Shown piece after piece: positions 35,319-43,569 of a DNA stretch of 64,000 bases. Under the pieces are notes generated by a model. That model was given only the letters and a program-made list of their open reading frames with translations. It searched no databases and had not been told where the DNA came from. This DNA is from Hyphomicrobiales bacterium (GTDB taxonomy: Bacteria > Pseudomonadota > Alphaproteobacteria > Rhizobiales > Rhizobiaceae). Positions within the stretch are counted from its first letter, which is position 1. Each line of letters starts with the position of its first letter. The DNA lies in contig UEHQ01000034.1 in assembly GCA_900489925.1 (NCBI GenBank), positions 1 through 64,000 of the forward strand, read 5' to 3'. The position numbers and the translations under genes are program-made.

Positions 35319-36110
35319 TCAAGCCGTTGCGCGATATCTGCTGATCAGATCCAAGTCGCGCCGAACTCGATCGGGCTCTTGGTCCAGGGGCATGTTGTCG
35401 AGGTCGAGGACGGCATCAAGCGCGTCCTCCGGATCAGGGCGCAATGCTGCGAACAACGGGTTGAGATCGGTGGGCGCGGGCCCTGTCTCCGCTACGAGTT
35501 CGAAGGTCTTCCTGGTTGCTGCGTCGGAGGTGAGGCTTTCGACGAGCACTTCGGCAATTTTCTGTCGGGAAATGACGCCGTCGCTTGGGGTGCCGCTATG
35601 CCGCCGGTCGCCCTGCAGGAATTCCAGACGGTGCTGGTCGGCGGCGTTGTAGTCGAACCAACCGGGGCGCACGATCGTGTAAGGCAGGCCGCTCCTGCGA
35701 ACGAGACGCTCGGCCCTGCGCTTCCAGTCGTGGCCCTCATTGGTCCTGTTGTAATGGCCGTGACGTTCCGTAACGCCGATCGTCGTCATGAGCGCAATCC
35801 GCAGGCTCCGGCCACCGAGGGCGGCCAGTATGTCGAGAAACGTCCGGTAATAGACTGCTTCAGCGGCTGCCCTTCCTTGGCCGTCGGCCTTCAAGGTCAG
35901 CACGACCGCGTCCATTCCCTCAAGGGCCGGCTCCAAGGTATCGGGCTTTGTCACGTCGCCCACGACCATTTCCGCGCCTTCCGGAAGGCGGGCGGAGGAG
36001 GCGTTGCGGACAAGCGCACGTACTTTATGGTTTCTCCGAAGCGCCTCGCTCACGACAAGGCGGCCGACACTTCCCGTAGCGCCGACGACGAGCACGTTCA
36101 GTTGGGGCAT
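35319..36110 (-). CDS. NmrA-like / atypical SDR NAD(P)-binding protein
   Basis: 263 residues. The N-terminal nucleotide loop is VLVVGATGSVGRLVV, then RALVRNASSARLPEGAE and a stretch with SGLPYTIVRPGWFDY. This is the NAD(P)H-binding atypical SDR group used for redox sensing or small-molecule reduction. It is divergent from the small-peptide gene at 36324. Confidence 0.82.
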   Translation of the reverse strand: MPQLNVLVVGATGSVGRLVVSEALRRNHKVRALVRNASSARLPEGAEMVVGDVTKPDTLEPALEGMDAVVLTLKADGQGRAAAEAVYYRTFLDILAALGGRSLRIALMTTIGVTERHGHYNRTNEGHDWKRRAERLVRRSGLPYTIVRPGWFDYNAADQHRLEFLQGDRRHSGTPSDGVISRQKIAEVLVESLTSDAATRKTFELVAETGPAPTDLNPLFAALRPDPEDALDAVLDLDNMPLDQEPDRVRRDLDLISRYRATA

Positions 36111-36248
36111 ATCCGACGGTCCTTCTATCCAGAGAAGGAGGATAGCGCAGCAAGATTGATCTGATTAGACGGGATCGGTGGCATGCACCTATATCCGGCG
36201 TTCATGAATATAGGGCGTTCCCCGACGCCGCCCGTCCGTGAAGCACAG

Positions 36249-36265
36249 GCGCTTTGACAAAGCGC
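36249..36265. promoter_or_regulatory. 17-bp perfect inverted repeat in a divergent promoter region
   Basis: GCGCTTT-GAC-AAAGCGC lies between the NmrA-like gene (-) and the small-peptide gene (+). It contains TTGACA and could be an operator overlapping a -35 element. No regulator is identified. Confidence 0.4.
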
Positions 36266-36323
36266 AATGATCGGAGCTTTGCTTAGGTGAACAATGCGCG
36301 GTGCAACGGGAAAGGAGCCAGCA

Positions 36324-36500
36324 ATGCTAAAGATCCTTGTGACCAGCATGACCGTCGCGGTGGCTACACTTGTTGGCTACACCGTCCTCGCCAGCACGCA
36401 CAGGCACAGCCAGACTGTCGACGCAAAATCACAAAAGAAGCAGCCCAGGCTGGGATATGCGGATTTGTTCATTCCGCCCACCAAGGGGAACGGCTTCTGA
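36324..36500 (+). CDS. Small membrane or exported peptide, 58 residues
   Basis: ATG 36324 is preceded by AAGGAG with 6 bases between. The peptide begins with a hydrophobic helix (MLKILVTSMTVAVATLVGY) followed by a basic, polar tail (HRHSQTVDAKSQKKQPR) ending in LFIPPTKGNGF. It could be a single-pass membrane peptide or be cleaved by signal peptidase. No family is recognised. Confidence 0.55.
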   Translation: MLKILVTSMTVAVATLVGYTVLASTHRHSQTVDAKSQKKQPRLGYADLFIPPTKGNGF

Positions 36501-36573
36501 CCTCGTCTCTTGCCTCCACGCGAGCCGCGCGACCATGCTGGGGACGTCAGGCGCCATTCCCTGTGTCTGATCG

Positions 36574-37395
36574 CTAGCCCTTCACCGCGCCGGCGGTCAT
36601 CGAGCCGGAAATCTGCCGGTACATCAGAAGACCAAGCAGGGCGGGAGGAAGCGCGCCGAGCGCCATCACTGCCGATGCCACGCCCCACTGCACGCCACCG
36701 CCGCTGGCGGCGAAGAAGAAGGATGCACCAACGGTCATGGGCACCGCCTTGTTGGTGGTCAGCATCAGGCCGAACAGGAACTCGTTCCATGCGGTGATGA
36801 AGCCGAAGATGAACGCCGTGATAAGCGCCGGGCGGATAACGGGCGTGATGACGCGAACCATCGCCTGGAAGGACGATGCACCGTCGATCCGCGCCGCCTC
36901 GTCGAGTTCGAGCGGCACGTCATTGATGGCGTTGACCAGCATGACGAGGGCGAGCGGGATATTGACGATCGTCAAGATCAGCCCGAGGCCGACCTGCGTG
37001 TCGAGCAGTCCGAGCCATTGATACATCATGTAGAGCGGGATCGCGAAGATGATGAGCGGCACGGCTCGCAGGTTGATGACCAGCGGCAACATCACCCGTC
37101 GGCCGACATCGCTTCTTGCTATGGCGTAGGCTGCCGGCAGGCAGAGCAGGATTGCAAGCCCGGTGCCGAGCACAGCCGCAATCGTGCTGTTCAGCAGGTA
37201 GGAATAGATATTGAAACGGTCCGTCTGGGTCAGCACGCGCGCATAGTTGGCAAGCGTCGGCTGGTTGATCCACAGGCCGGCATTGCTGGACAGTTCCCGT
37301 GCGCTCTTGAACGAGGTGACGAGCGTGACGATGATCGGAAAGTTCATCGCAAGCGCGGCGATCGCAAAGACGATCCAACGAAGTGCGTTGATCAT
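36574..37395 (-). CDS. Sugar ABC transporter permease (MalG type)
   Basis: 273 residues with six hydrophobic helices. The EAA loop is LELDEAARIDGASSFQAM and the end is TAGAVKG. Its ATG overlaps the stop of the upstream permease by four bases. Last gene of the NanE-NanK operon; no ATPase gene follows. Confidence 0.92.
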   Translation of the reverse strand: MINALRWIVFAIAALAMNFPIIVTLVTSFKSARELSSNAGLWINQPTLANYARVLTQTDRFNIYSYLLNSTIAAVLGTGLAILLCLPAAYAIARSDVGRRVMLPLVINLRAVPLIIFAIPLYMMYQWLGLLDTQVGLGLILTIVNIPLALVMLVNAINDVPLELDEAARIDGASSFQAMVRVITPVIRPALITAFIFGFITAWNEFLFGLMLTTNKAVPMTVGASFFFAASGGGVQWGVASAVMALGALPPALLGLLMYRQISGSMTAGAVKG

Positions 37396-38264
37396 GCTGC
37401 CTTCCTCCTGCGACCGGCCAACCAGTTCAACCCGTAGAGCACCGCGAGGGAGGCAATGAACAGCACGACCGACGCCGCAACCGCCTTGCCGATCAACCCG
37501 TCCTTGAAGAAGGCCTGGTAGATGTAGATGGACAGCGATGTCGTCGAGCCGCCAGCGCCGCTGCCTGTCAGCGCGTAGACGTTGTCGAACACCCGGAAGC
37601 CGTCAATGAAGCGGATGAAGAAGGCAATGACCAGCGTCGGCGTCATCAGCGGCAGGTCTATCAGCCACAGGATGCGCCAAGCCGAGGCGCCATCGAGGGA
37701 GGCCGCCTCACGAACATCGAGGGGAATTGCCGAATAGGCGACATAGAAGAGCAGGAAGGCGAACGGCGTCCACTGCAGCGTCTCGACGACAAGGAGTGTC
37801 TTGAAGGCGTTGTTGACGTCTAGGAAGGCCGGGCTGTCGCCGAACCAGAGGAAAAGATAGTAGGGAACGGGGCCGGCGAACTCGTGCAGCACGAGCCGGT
37901 ACATCAGGCCGATCATCGCCGGCGCAACCATCAACGGCAGCATCAGCGGCGCCATCAGGACCGAGCGCTTCGCAAGCAGCGGCGCCAGGAAAATCGCGAG
38001 AAACAGCCCGATCCCGCACTCCGCGATGGCCGTAATCAGGCCGAACGTGAAGGAGAAGGACGTTGCCTTCCAGAAGGAGCGATCCTGCAATACGGCGAGA
38101 TAGTTGCCGAGGCCGGTGATCGTCGGGCTGCGCAGGTTCTGGAAACCGACGGTCGAGATCGAATAGATCAGGTTGACGAGGGCCGGAAAGCCCAGGAAGA
38201 GCAGCAGGAAGCCGATGAGCGGCACCAGATAAGCCCTGCCTTCTGCACGTGATACGATAGCCAT
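37392..38264 (-). CDS. Sugar ABC transporter permease (MalF type)
   Basis: 290 residues. Membrane segments begin at AYLVPLIGFLLLFLGFPALV. The EAA loop is LDVREAASLDGASAWRIL, and YALTGSGAGGSTTS takes the place of the usual TNGGP loop. I start at ATG 38264; the longer form adds an unlikely hydrophilic extension. A strong hairpin separates it from the binding-protein gene. Confidence 0.9.
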   Translation of the reverse strand: MAIVSRAEGRAYLVPLIGFLLLFLGFPALVNLIYSISTVGFQNLRSPTITGLGNYLAVLQDRSFWKATSFSFTFGLITAIAECGIGLFLAIFLAPLLAKRSVLMAPLMLPLMVAPAMIGLMYRLVLHEFAGPVPYYLFLWFGDSPAFLDVNNAFKTLLVVETLQWTPFAFLLFYVAYSAIPLDVREAASLDGASAWRILWLIDLPLMTPTLVIAFFIRFIDGFRVFDNVYALTGSGAGGSTTSLSIYIYQAFFKDGLIGKAVAASVVLFIASLAVLYGLNWLAGRRRKAA

Positions 38265-38283
38265 TTCGGTCCGCCGGATGGAG

Positions 38284-38308
38284 GGATGCCGGGCTTGGCC
38301 CGGCATCC
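38284..38308 (-). terminator. Intercistronic hairpin after the binding-protein gene
   Basis: GGATGCCGGGC and GCCCGGCATCC form a perfect 11-bp stem with a 3-base loop, between the binding protein and MalF genes. Such hairpins commonly stabilise binding-protein mRNA and reduce read-through. There is no T-run. Confidence 0.7.
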
Positions 38309-38317
38309 GGATCGAGG

Positions 38318-39646
38318 TTACTTCTTGAGGAGATCCTGCATACCGGTCTTGGTATGAGCAAGGGCGTCCTCAAGGCTCTGCTGGCCCGACCAGTAGCCGG
38401 TGAACTCCTTGGCCTGCAACTCGTAGACCGAGAGCGCGTTGGCTGACGTTGCGCCGTTCATGACGTAGCCGTACTTGCTCGCGAATTCGCCAAGCTTGAC
38501 GAGATCGGGGCGTTCCGACGCGATCTTAGCCACGATATCGGGCATCAGGGCCGGCGAACCGCCGCCGCGCGCGTAGGTCAGGGCTGCATCCTCGGTTGCC
38601 AGCCATTTCAGGAACTTGATTGCCCCTTCCTTGTTCTTGGCATTTTTGTTGAGGCCGAGACCGAGGCCATGGATGTGGTCGGCGCGACCGTTCGGACCTG
38701 CCGGCGGTGCGACGATGCCCGTTACATCAGCCACGGCCGGCGACTTGTCGGCACTGGTGAGGTCGGCGGCTGCCGCATTCCACTGCAGAGCCGTTGCAGC
38801 CTGACCGGCGGCGAAGGCGGCATTGGTTTCAGGATATTCGTAGCTCAGCGAATCCTTTGGCGAGGCACCGGCATCGTAGAGGGTCTTGTAGAGTTGCAAA
38901 CCGGTCTTGTAGGCGTCCGAGTCGACGGTGACGTTGCCGCTGTCGTCCATCCAGTTTGCGCCATAGGAGCGCGGCAGCGACTGGAACACCATCATGTTGA
39001 ACAGCAGGTTCTTCATCTGCAGCACGGTGCCGTAGCGAACCGGGCTATCCGGATTGGCCTGCTTGGAAAAATAGAGCGCGGTCGCTGCCCAGTCGTCCCA
39101 GGTCCAGCTGTCGGGATCCTTCGGCTGCAGATCCTTGCCGAGCACCTTCTTGGCAAGCTCGGCATAGGTCTTCTTCGCCGCATCGTCCTTCAGCAGAGCG
39201 TCGATCAGGTCCTTGCGGTAATACATGAAGTGCAGCGACAGATCCGTCGGCACGCCGTACTGCTTGCCATCGAACTGCATCGTCTTCAGGACAGAATCGC
39301 CGAAGACTTTCGCGGCGTCGGGTCCAAGATCCACGGGCTCCATGTACGGCGCATAACGGCCGATGGTGTAAGTGGCGACGAGATTGATGTCGAACGCGTC
39401 CGATCCGGCCGCCATGTCAGCCTGCAGCTTGTCGTAGAAGCCGTCGCGGTTGAAGAACAGAAGCTCGACCTTGTCGGCGTCGGACGCGGACTTGTTGTAG
39501 GCTTCGACGGTCGCGCGAAGGGCGGTCTCTTCCGATCCGCCCGGCCAGCCCAGCACGGTGACGGTGGCATTGGCGAGGCCCGGCAGAGCCGCGCTCGAAA
39601 GAAGCGCGGCGAGAGCCGGAGCGATTATCTTTTGCAGTTTCATCAT
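38318..39646 (-). CDS. Sugar ABC transporter substrate-binding protein
   Basis: 442 residues with a signal peptide (KIIAPALAALLSSAALPGL, cleavage after ANA). It is a family 1 extracellular binding protein: TVLGWPGGSEETALRATVE at the mature N-terminus and a late ARGGGSPALMPDIV. ATG ATG at 39646/39643 are alternative starts behind AAAGGGAA. It lies between the NanE-NanK fusion and the permeases. Confidence 0.9.
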   Translation of the reverse strand: MMKLQKIIAPALAALLSSAALPGLANATVTVLGWPGGSEETALRATVEAYNKSASDADKVELLFFNRDGFYDKLQADMAAGSDAFDINLVATYTIGRYAPYMEPVDLGPDAAKVFGDSVLKTMQFDGKQYGVPTDLSLHFMYYRKDLIDALLKDDAAKKTYAELAKKVLGKDLQPKDPDSWTWDDWAATALYFSKQANPDSPVRYGTVLQMKNLLFNMMVFQSLPRSYGANWMDDSGNVTVDSDAYKTGLQLYKTLYDAGASPKDSLSYEYPETNAAFAAGQAATALQWNAAAADLTSADKSPAVADVTGIVAPPAGPNGRADHIHGLGLGLNKNAKNKEGAIKFLKWLATEDAALTYARGGGSPALMPDIVAKIASERPDLVKLGEFASKYGYVMNGATSANALSVYELQAKEFTGYWSGQQSLEDALAHTKTGMQDLLKK

Positions 39647-39685
39647 TGTTCCCTTTCTTTCTTTGGTTGCTTATCTGGTGGTGAC

Positions 39686-41221
39686 TTAGCGATGTTGCCG
39701 CGCCAGGTCCGCGGCGCCGATGATGCCCGCGCGGCTGCCGAGTTCCGCCGCGACGAGGTGAGGCGTGATCCGGGCGTTGAAACCGCCGGTCTTCCCACGC
39801 ACGAGGTCGAGATAGCCGGGCGCGAGGCCGATGCCGCCGCCGATGACGATGCGTTGGGGATCGAGCATCAGCTTGATGTCGCGGCAAAGAAGCGCGACTT
39901 GCGCGGCCGACTGTTCGACGATGGCTTTTGCCCATGCCGATCCGGTCGCCGCTTCGGCAAAGACGGTGACCGCATCGACAGCGTGGCCCGCGTCCCTTGC
40001 CTGCTGTGCGATCCAGAGACCCGAGGTCAGATCCTCAAGCGGGGCCGCGCCATGCGAGGCGCTTCGGGTCAGGCCGAAATGCCCGGCGAGACCGGATGCA
40101 AGCTTGCCGTTGATGACGATACCGCCGCCGATCCCCGTCGAGATCGTCAGGAAGACGATGTCCTCCCTGCGACCGGCGCCGAACCGGTATTCGCCCCAGG
40201 CTGCTGCCTGGGCGTCGTTGACGGCGAAGGTTGGTGCGCCAAGGCGCGCGGTTGCGCGCTCGATCAGCGGATAGTTGTCGGGAATGCCAAGCGTCGCCGG
40301 ATTGAGAGCGGACCAGCAGCCATTTTCGACAAAACCGGTGACGGCAATGCCGGCGCGAGCGAACCGGCCGCTCCACCCTGTGATCTCCGCGGCAATGGCA
40401 TCCAGCCAGGCATCGGGTCCTTCCTCGCGCTGCGTTCGCACGATGCGCTCGTCGATGACCTTGTCACCCTGGACCAGCGCCACCATCGTCTTCGTGCCGC
40501 CGATATCGATGGCGAGTACGGGCTTGCCGGCGTCCTCACGCAGCGAGAACGCGGCACTGACGGCCTCGTGAAACCACGTCGTCGCGTGTTCGGTGCGTGT
40601 AATCGCCGAGCCGACGACAACGGCAAAGGCGCCAGCGGACGCCGCTTCGGCTGCCTGCTCCGGCGTGCGGATGCGGCCTTCGGCGATCACGTGGGGCGTC
40701 AGCGTTCGCATTGCTGCAATCAGGGCGATATCCGGATCGACCGGCTCAGGCCCACCGACATAACCCGAGAGCGTGGTTCCGACGAAATCGACACCCTCCG
40801 CCAGCGCCCGCTTGGCGTCCTCGAACGAGGAGCAGTCGGCCATCGTCAGCTTGCCCTTGGCCTTTGCCGCAGCGACAAGCGCGCTGAAGGCTACCGGGCG
40901 GACACGATCGGTGGCGTCGAAGGCGATGATATCAGCACCGGCATCGGCAAGGTCCTCGACATCGGCGATGAAGGGCGTGATCCGAACCGGGCTGTCGTCC
41001 AGATCGCGCTTGACGATCCCGATGATCGGAACAGCCACATGCGGGCGGGCCGCCTTCACGTAAGCGACGGATTCGATCCGCACCGCAGCAGCACCTGCCG
41101 CCGCGGCGGCATTGGCAAAGCCGATGACGAACGCGGCATCATCCATCGGACCATCGGGAACCGGCTGGCAGGAAACGATGAGGGCGTTCTTCAGGTCTTC
41201 GTGCGTCACGGGATGCTCCAT
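39686..41221 (-). CDS. NanE-NanK fusion: N-acylglucosamine-6-P 2-epimerase and N-acetylmannosamine kinase
   Basis: 511 residues. Residues 1-225 are the NanE epimerase TIM barrel (NALIVSCQPVP, IGIVKRD, TMADCSSFEDA, VGTTLSGYVGG, VIAEGRI). Residues 235-511 are a ROK-family sugar kinase (LAIDIGGTKT phosphate loop; FAVNDAQAAAWGEY with catalytic Asp). Together they would turn ManNAc into GlcNAc-6-P. The ROK zinc site (C-x-C-G-x-x-G-C) is replaced by SASHGAAPLE, so the kinase lacks the usual zinc cysteines. Start choice is uncertain: ATG 41230, ATG 41221 or GTG 41209 (GGAG upstream). First gene of a GntR-controlled importer operon. No sialate lyase is in the window. Confidence 0.85.
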   Translation of the reverse strand: MEHPVTHEDLKNALIVSCQPVPDGPMDDAAFVIGFANAAAAAGAAAVRIESVAYVKAARPHVAVPIIGIVKRDLDDSPVRITPFIADVEDLADAGADIIAFDATDRVRPVAFSALVAAAKAKGKLTMADCSSFEDAKRALAEGVDFVGTTLSGYVGGPEPVDPDIALIAAMRTLTPHVIAEGRIRTPEQAAEAASAGAFAVVVGSAITRTEHATTWFHEAVSAAFSLREDAGKPVLAIDIGGTKTMVALVQGDKVIDERIVRTQREEGPDAWLDAIAAEITGWSGRFARAGIAVTGFVENGCWSALNPATLGIPDNYPLIERATARLGAPTFAVNDAQAAAWGEYRFGAGRREDIVFLTISTGIGGGIVINGKLASGLAGHFGLTRSASHGAAPLEDLTSGLWIAQQARDAGHAVDAVTVFAEAATGSAWAKAIVEQSAAQVALLCRDIKLMLDPQRIVIGGGIGLAPGYLDLVRGKTGGFNARITPHLVAAELGSRAGIIGAADLARQHR

Positions 41222-41258
41222 TTCGGGCATCACGATAATTGGAAAATACCAGATGGCA

Positions 41259-41275
41259 ACCAGTTTATGACTGGT
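41259..41275. promoter_or_regulatory. GntR/UTRA operator before the NanE-NanK operon
   Basis: ACCAGT-TTATG-ACTGGT is a perfect 17-bp inverted repeat 38 bp before the operon start. It lies inside a longer one, AATACCAG (41245-41252) with CTGGTATT (41271-41278). TGGT...ACCA spacing fits UTRA-type regulators such as NagR. Binding by the adjacent regulator is inferred. Confidence 0.72.
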
Positions 41276-41276
41276 A

Positions 41277-42026
41277 TTATCTGCGGAGTTCGAAGACGAA
41301 ATCGAAGACGTCGCCTTTGTATCGGGTCTCGCACAATTCGACGATCTGCCCATCTCCCAGGAAGCAGCGGCGTTCCGTCACGAGAAGCGGCGCTCCGGCT
41401 TCGCAGTGAAGATGGGTTGCATCGTCGGCCGTTGCCGGTCGCGAACGCATGCGCTGAACCGCCCGCTCGGGCAAGAAGCCACGGGCCTGCAGCGCCTCGT
41501 AAAGCGATTGGTCGACCAGGTGCGGCGACGGCAGGAAGCGGACCGGAACCACCGAGGTTTCCACTGCGATCGGAAGCGAATTGGCAGTCCGGATGCGCTT
41601 GATCCTGACGACATTTGCATCTCCGGCGATCCCAAGCGCCATCATTTCAGTCGACGATGCACGGGTAATCTGCCTCGATATCCAAACGCAGCCAGGCACT
41701 TGGCCCCGGGCCCTGATATCCTCGGAGAAGCTGGTCAAGGTCGCCAGGGACTTTTCGACGCGCGATCCGATCTCGGTCTTGAAGCCGTGGCGACGGCTGA
41801 GCAACCCTTCTTCCTCCAGCAACGACAACGCCTTGCGGACGGTGACGCGCGACAGGGAAAGGGAAGACGCAATCACCCGTTCGCCCGGCAACACACTGCC
41901 CGACTGGAACGTCTGCGTCTGGATCGCTTTCTCGATGGCGAGCTTCAACCGCTTGTAGAGGGGTATATTCCCCGGGATCTGATCAAGTGATTTCTCGATC
42001 GCATCGATCACCTGGTTCTGAGCCAT
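41277..42026 (-). CDS. GntR-family regulator with UTRA ligand domain
   Basis: 249 residues. The N-terminal winged helix reads LPGERVIASSLSLSRVTVRKAL; the C-terminal UTRA/chorismate-lyase-like domain includes LPIAVETSVVP and PLLVTERRCFLGDG. This HutC/NagR class often senses phosphorylated amino sugars, fitting the adjacent NanE-NanK operon. The start ATG 42026 has a weak ribosome site. Confidence 0.88.
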   Translation of the reverse strand: MAQNQVIDAIEKSLDQIPGNIPLYKRLKLAIEKAIQTQTFQSGSVLPGERVIASSLSLSRVTVRKALSLLEEEGLLSRRHGFKTEIGSRVEKSLATLTSFSEDIRARGQVPGCVWISRQITRASSTEMMALGIAGDANVVRIKRIRTANSLPIAVETSVVPVRFLPSPHLVDQSLYEALQARGFLPERAVQRMRSRPATADDATHLHCEAGAPLLVTERRCFLGDGQIVELCETRYKGDVFDFVFELRR

Positions 42027-42068
42027 AAAATTCGCCAACGTCCATTCAAAAAAATCCGTTGGACATAT

Positions 42069-42080
42069 ACTGGTATTATC
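42069..42080. promoter_or_regulatory. Repeated operator element upstream of the GntR gene
   Basis: ACTGGTATTATC here is identical over 12 bp to 41270-41281 at the NanE-NanK promoter. It lies 43 bp before the regulator start, suggesting autoregulation. The flank GGTCAGT gives an imperfect dyad. Confidence 0.6.
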
Positions 42081-42100
42081 GGTCAGTGGCAATCGGGCGT

Positions 42101-43417
42101 CTATAGCCAGCCGCCGGTGAAACCGGCACGGCGTAATCCGGTAACGACAGGCTGGCATCGCTTCATGATGTTCCAGAGCAAACCCGTCCGATAATTCTCG
42201 ATCATCAGCACCACCGGCCCCTGATCGATTCCGAAATGACAGGGACTGACCCATCCTCCGGTTGGAATATCCTGCGCAGGATAGGTTTCGTTGAACGACG
42301 GCTTGAAGCCGTAGAGCCTCGTCATGCCGAGGTTCTTGCGCGCAAAGTTCCTGACCGTGGGGATGACGATCTCGGGCGCGAACGGCAGGGAGGCCACGAC
42401 CACCCAGGGCGCGACCGTTCCATCATCGGGTCCAAAAGGGGCACCGCGGGCGATATAGTCGAAGAATTCACGCTCGCGCCCGCCGACAGTCTGCTTGAAC
42501 CAGCCGGGGCCGTCACTTGCAGTGAAACCCCAGCAGTGTTCGCCGTAACCGACGAAACCCATCGGATTGCGAATGGCGTATTCCTGCTGCACATAGGTCG
42601 CGTGGCGGGTGTTGATGAAATAGTCGCTGTCATGCTGGCGCATGAAGTCGTCCCGGATGCCACGAAAGTCGATCCACATGTGCGACAGCTGGTGCGTAAA
42701 CAAGGGGCCGGAATAGAGCAGTTCGCGTCCGTAAATGTTCCGCCAATCGTAGCTTTCCGTGTAGGCGGCAAAACTCTCCGGCGGCAACGGATGGGTCGGC
42801 GATCCAAGGCCGATGATGTAGAGCAGCAGGCCTTCGTCATAGCCTCGCCATCGATGCGGGATGAAGCCCGTCTCCGGACGCCACCCGTGCGTCAGCGTCG
42901 CGCCACCGTCGCGGGCCCAGTTCCAGTCCGCCCGTTCATATAATGCAGTTGCGAGCCGCCTGATCTCAGCCTCATCGGCGGTGTCGCCGTCAAAATAGGT
43001 GGCAACGGTCAGCGCACCGGCAAACAGGAAGGCGGAATCGATGGTTGACAGCTCGCAATCCCAAACGCGGCGCCCCGTTTCGATGTCCAGAAAATGATAG
43101 AAGAAGCCCTTGTAGCCGGAGGCATCCGGGTCGGGTCCTTGCGGGCAGTTGATCAGATATCGCAGGCGGCTGCGCGTAATCTTGGCCGCAAACTCGCGGA
43201 TCAGCACGCCATGCTCAACCACGACGGGGATTGTCGCGAGCGCCATCCCGATTGCCGCAATGCTGGCTGGCGTATTCGGCGCCGTCTTGTCGCGCACGAG
43301 GCCGTTATCGGGATTCGTGCATTGCAGATAATAAAGCACCGTCGTGAACTGCAGCCGAGCAAGGTCCTGCTCGGTTGGCATTCGGTCAAGATCGGCATCG
43401 GTCGAAAGCGTTTCAGG
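42101..43417 (-). CDS. GH144-like glucoamylase-family protein (putative beta-1,2-glucanase)
   Basis: 438 residues of the family annotated as glucoamylase-like (COG5368), related to GH144 endo-beta-1,2-glucanases. An (alpha/alpha)6-type arrangement is suggested by motifs ELSTIDSAFLFAGAL, DEGLLLYIIGLGSPTHPLP, HQLSHMWIDFRGI and DGTVAPWVVVASLPFAPE. No signal peptide is seen, so it may act inside the cell. Rhizobia make cyclic beta-1,2-glucans, which makes that substrate reasonable but unproven. It lies 152 bp downstream of phosphoketolase on the same strand. The start is uncertain (43417 or 43438). Confidence 0.75.
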   Translation of the reverse strand, partial: PETLSTDADLDRMPTEQDLARLQFTTVLYYLQCTNPDNGLVRDKTAPNTPASIAAIGMALATIPVVVEHGVLIREFAAKITRSRLRYLINCPQGPDPDASGYKGFFYHFLDIETGRRVWDCELSTIDSAFLFAGALTVATYFDGDTADEAEIRRLATALYERADWNWARDGGATLTHGWRPETGFIPHRWRGYDEGLLLYIIGLGSPTHPLPPESFAAYTESYDWRNIYGRELLYSGPLFTHQLSHMWIDFRGIRDDFMRQHDSDYFINTRHATYVQQEYAIRNPMGFVGYGEHCWGFTASDGPGWFKQTVGGREREFFDYIARGAPFGPDDGTVAPWVVVASLPFAPEIVIPTVRNFARKNLGMTRLYGFKPSFNETYPAQDIPTGGWVSPCHFGIDQGPVVLMIENYRTGLLWNIMKRCQPVVTGLRRAGFTGGWL

Positions 43418-43569
43418 CATGGGCGCTAACCAGTGCACGCAAGGATCGATAGGCTTCTTCTTCCTGCTATCTCATTCGAAACTCCGGGTCTGCCGCCATG
43501 ATCGTCGGCAGACCTCCTATTGCACCGGCCACTCTCGTCGACCGGGGACTTCGCTGGATGCGCCTTGGA

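Noticed and set aside
36574..41221. A sialic acid utilisation locus
   Set aside because: No sialate lyase, sialidase or TRAP transporter is present; NanE-NanK alone supports only N-acetylmannosamine use.
38669..41602. A 977-codon open frame on the plus strand
   Set aside because: It is antisense to the NanE-NanK, binding-protein and GntR genes, which have clear family motifs. Its translation is rich in Arg, Gly and Ala with no domain, as expected for a high-GC shadow.
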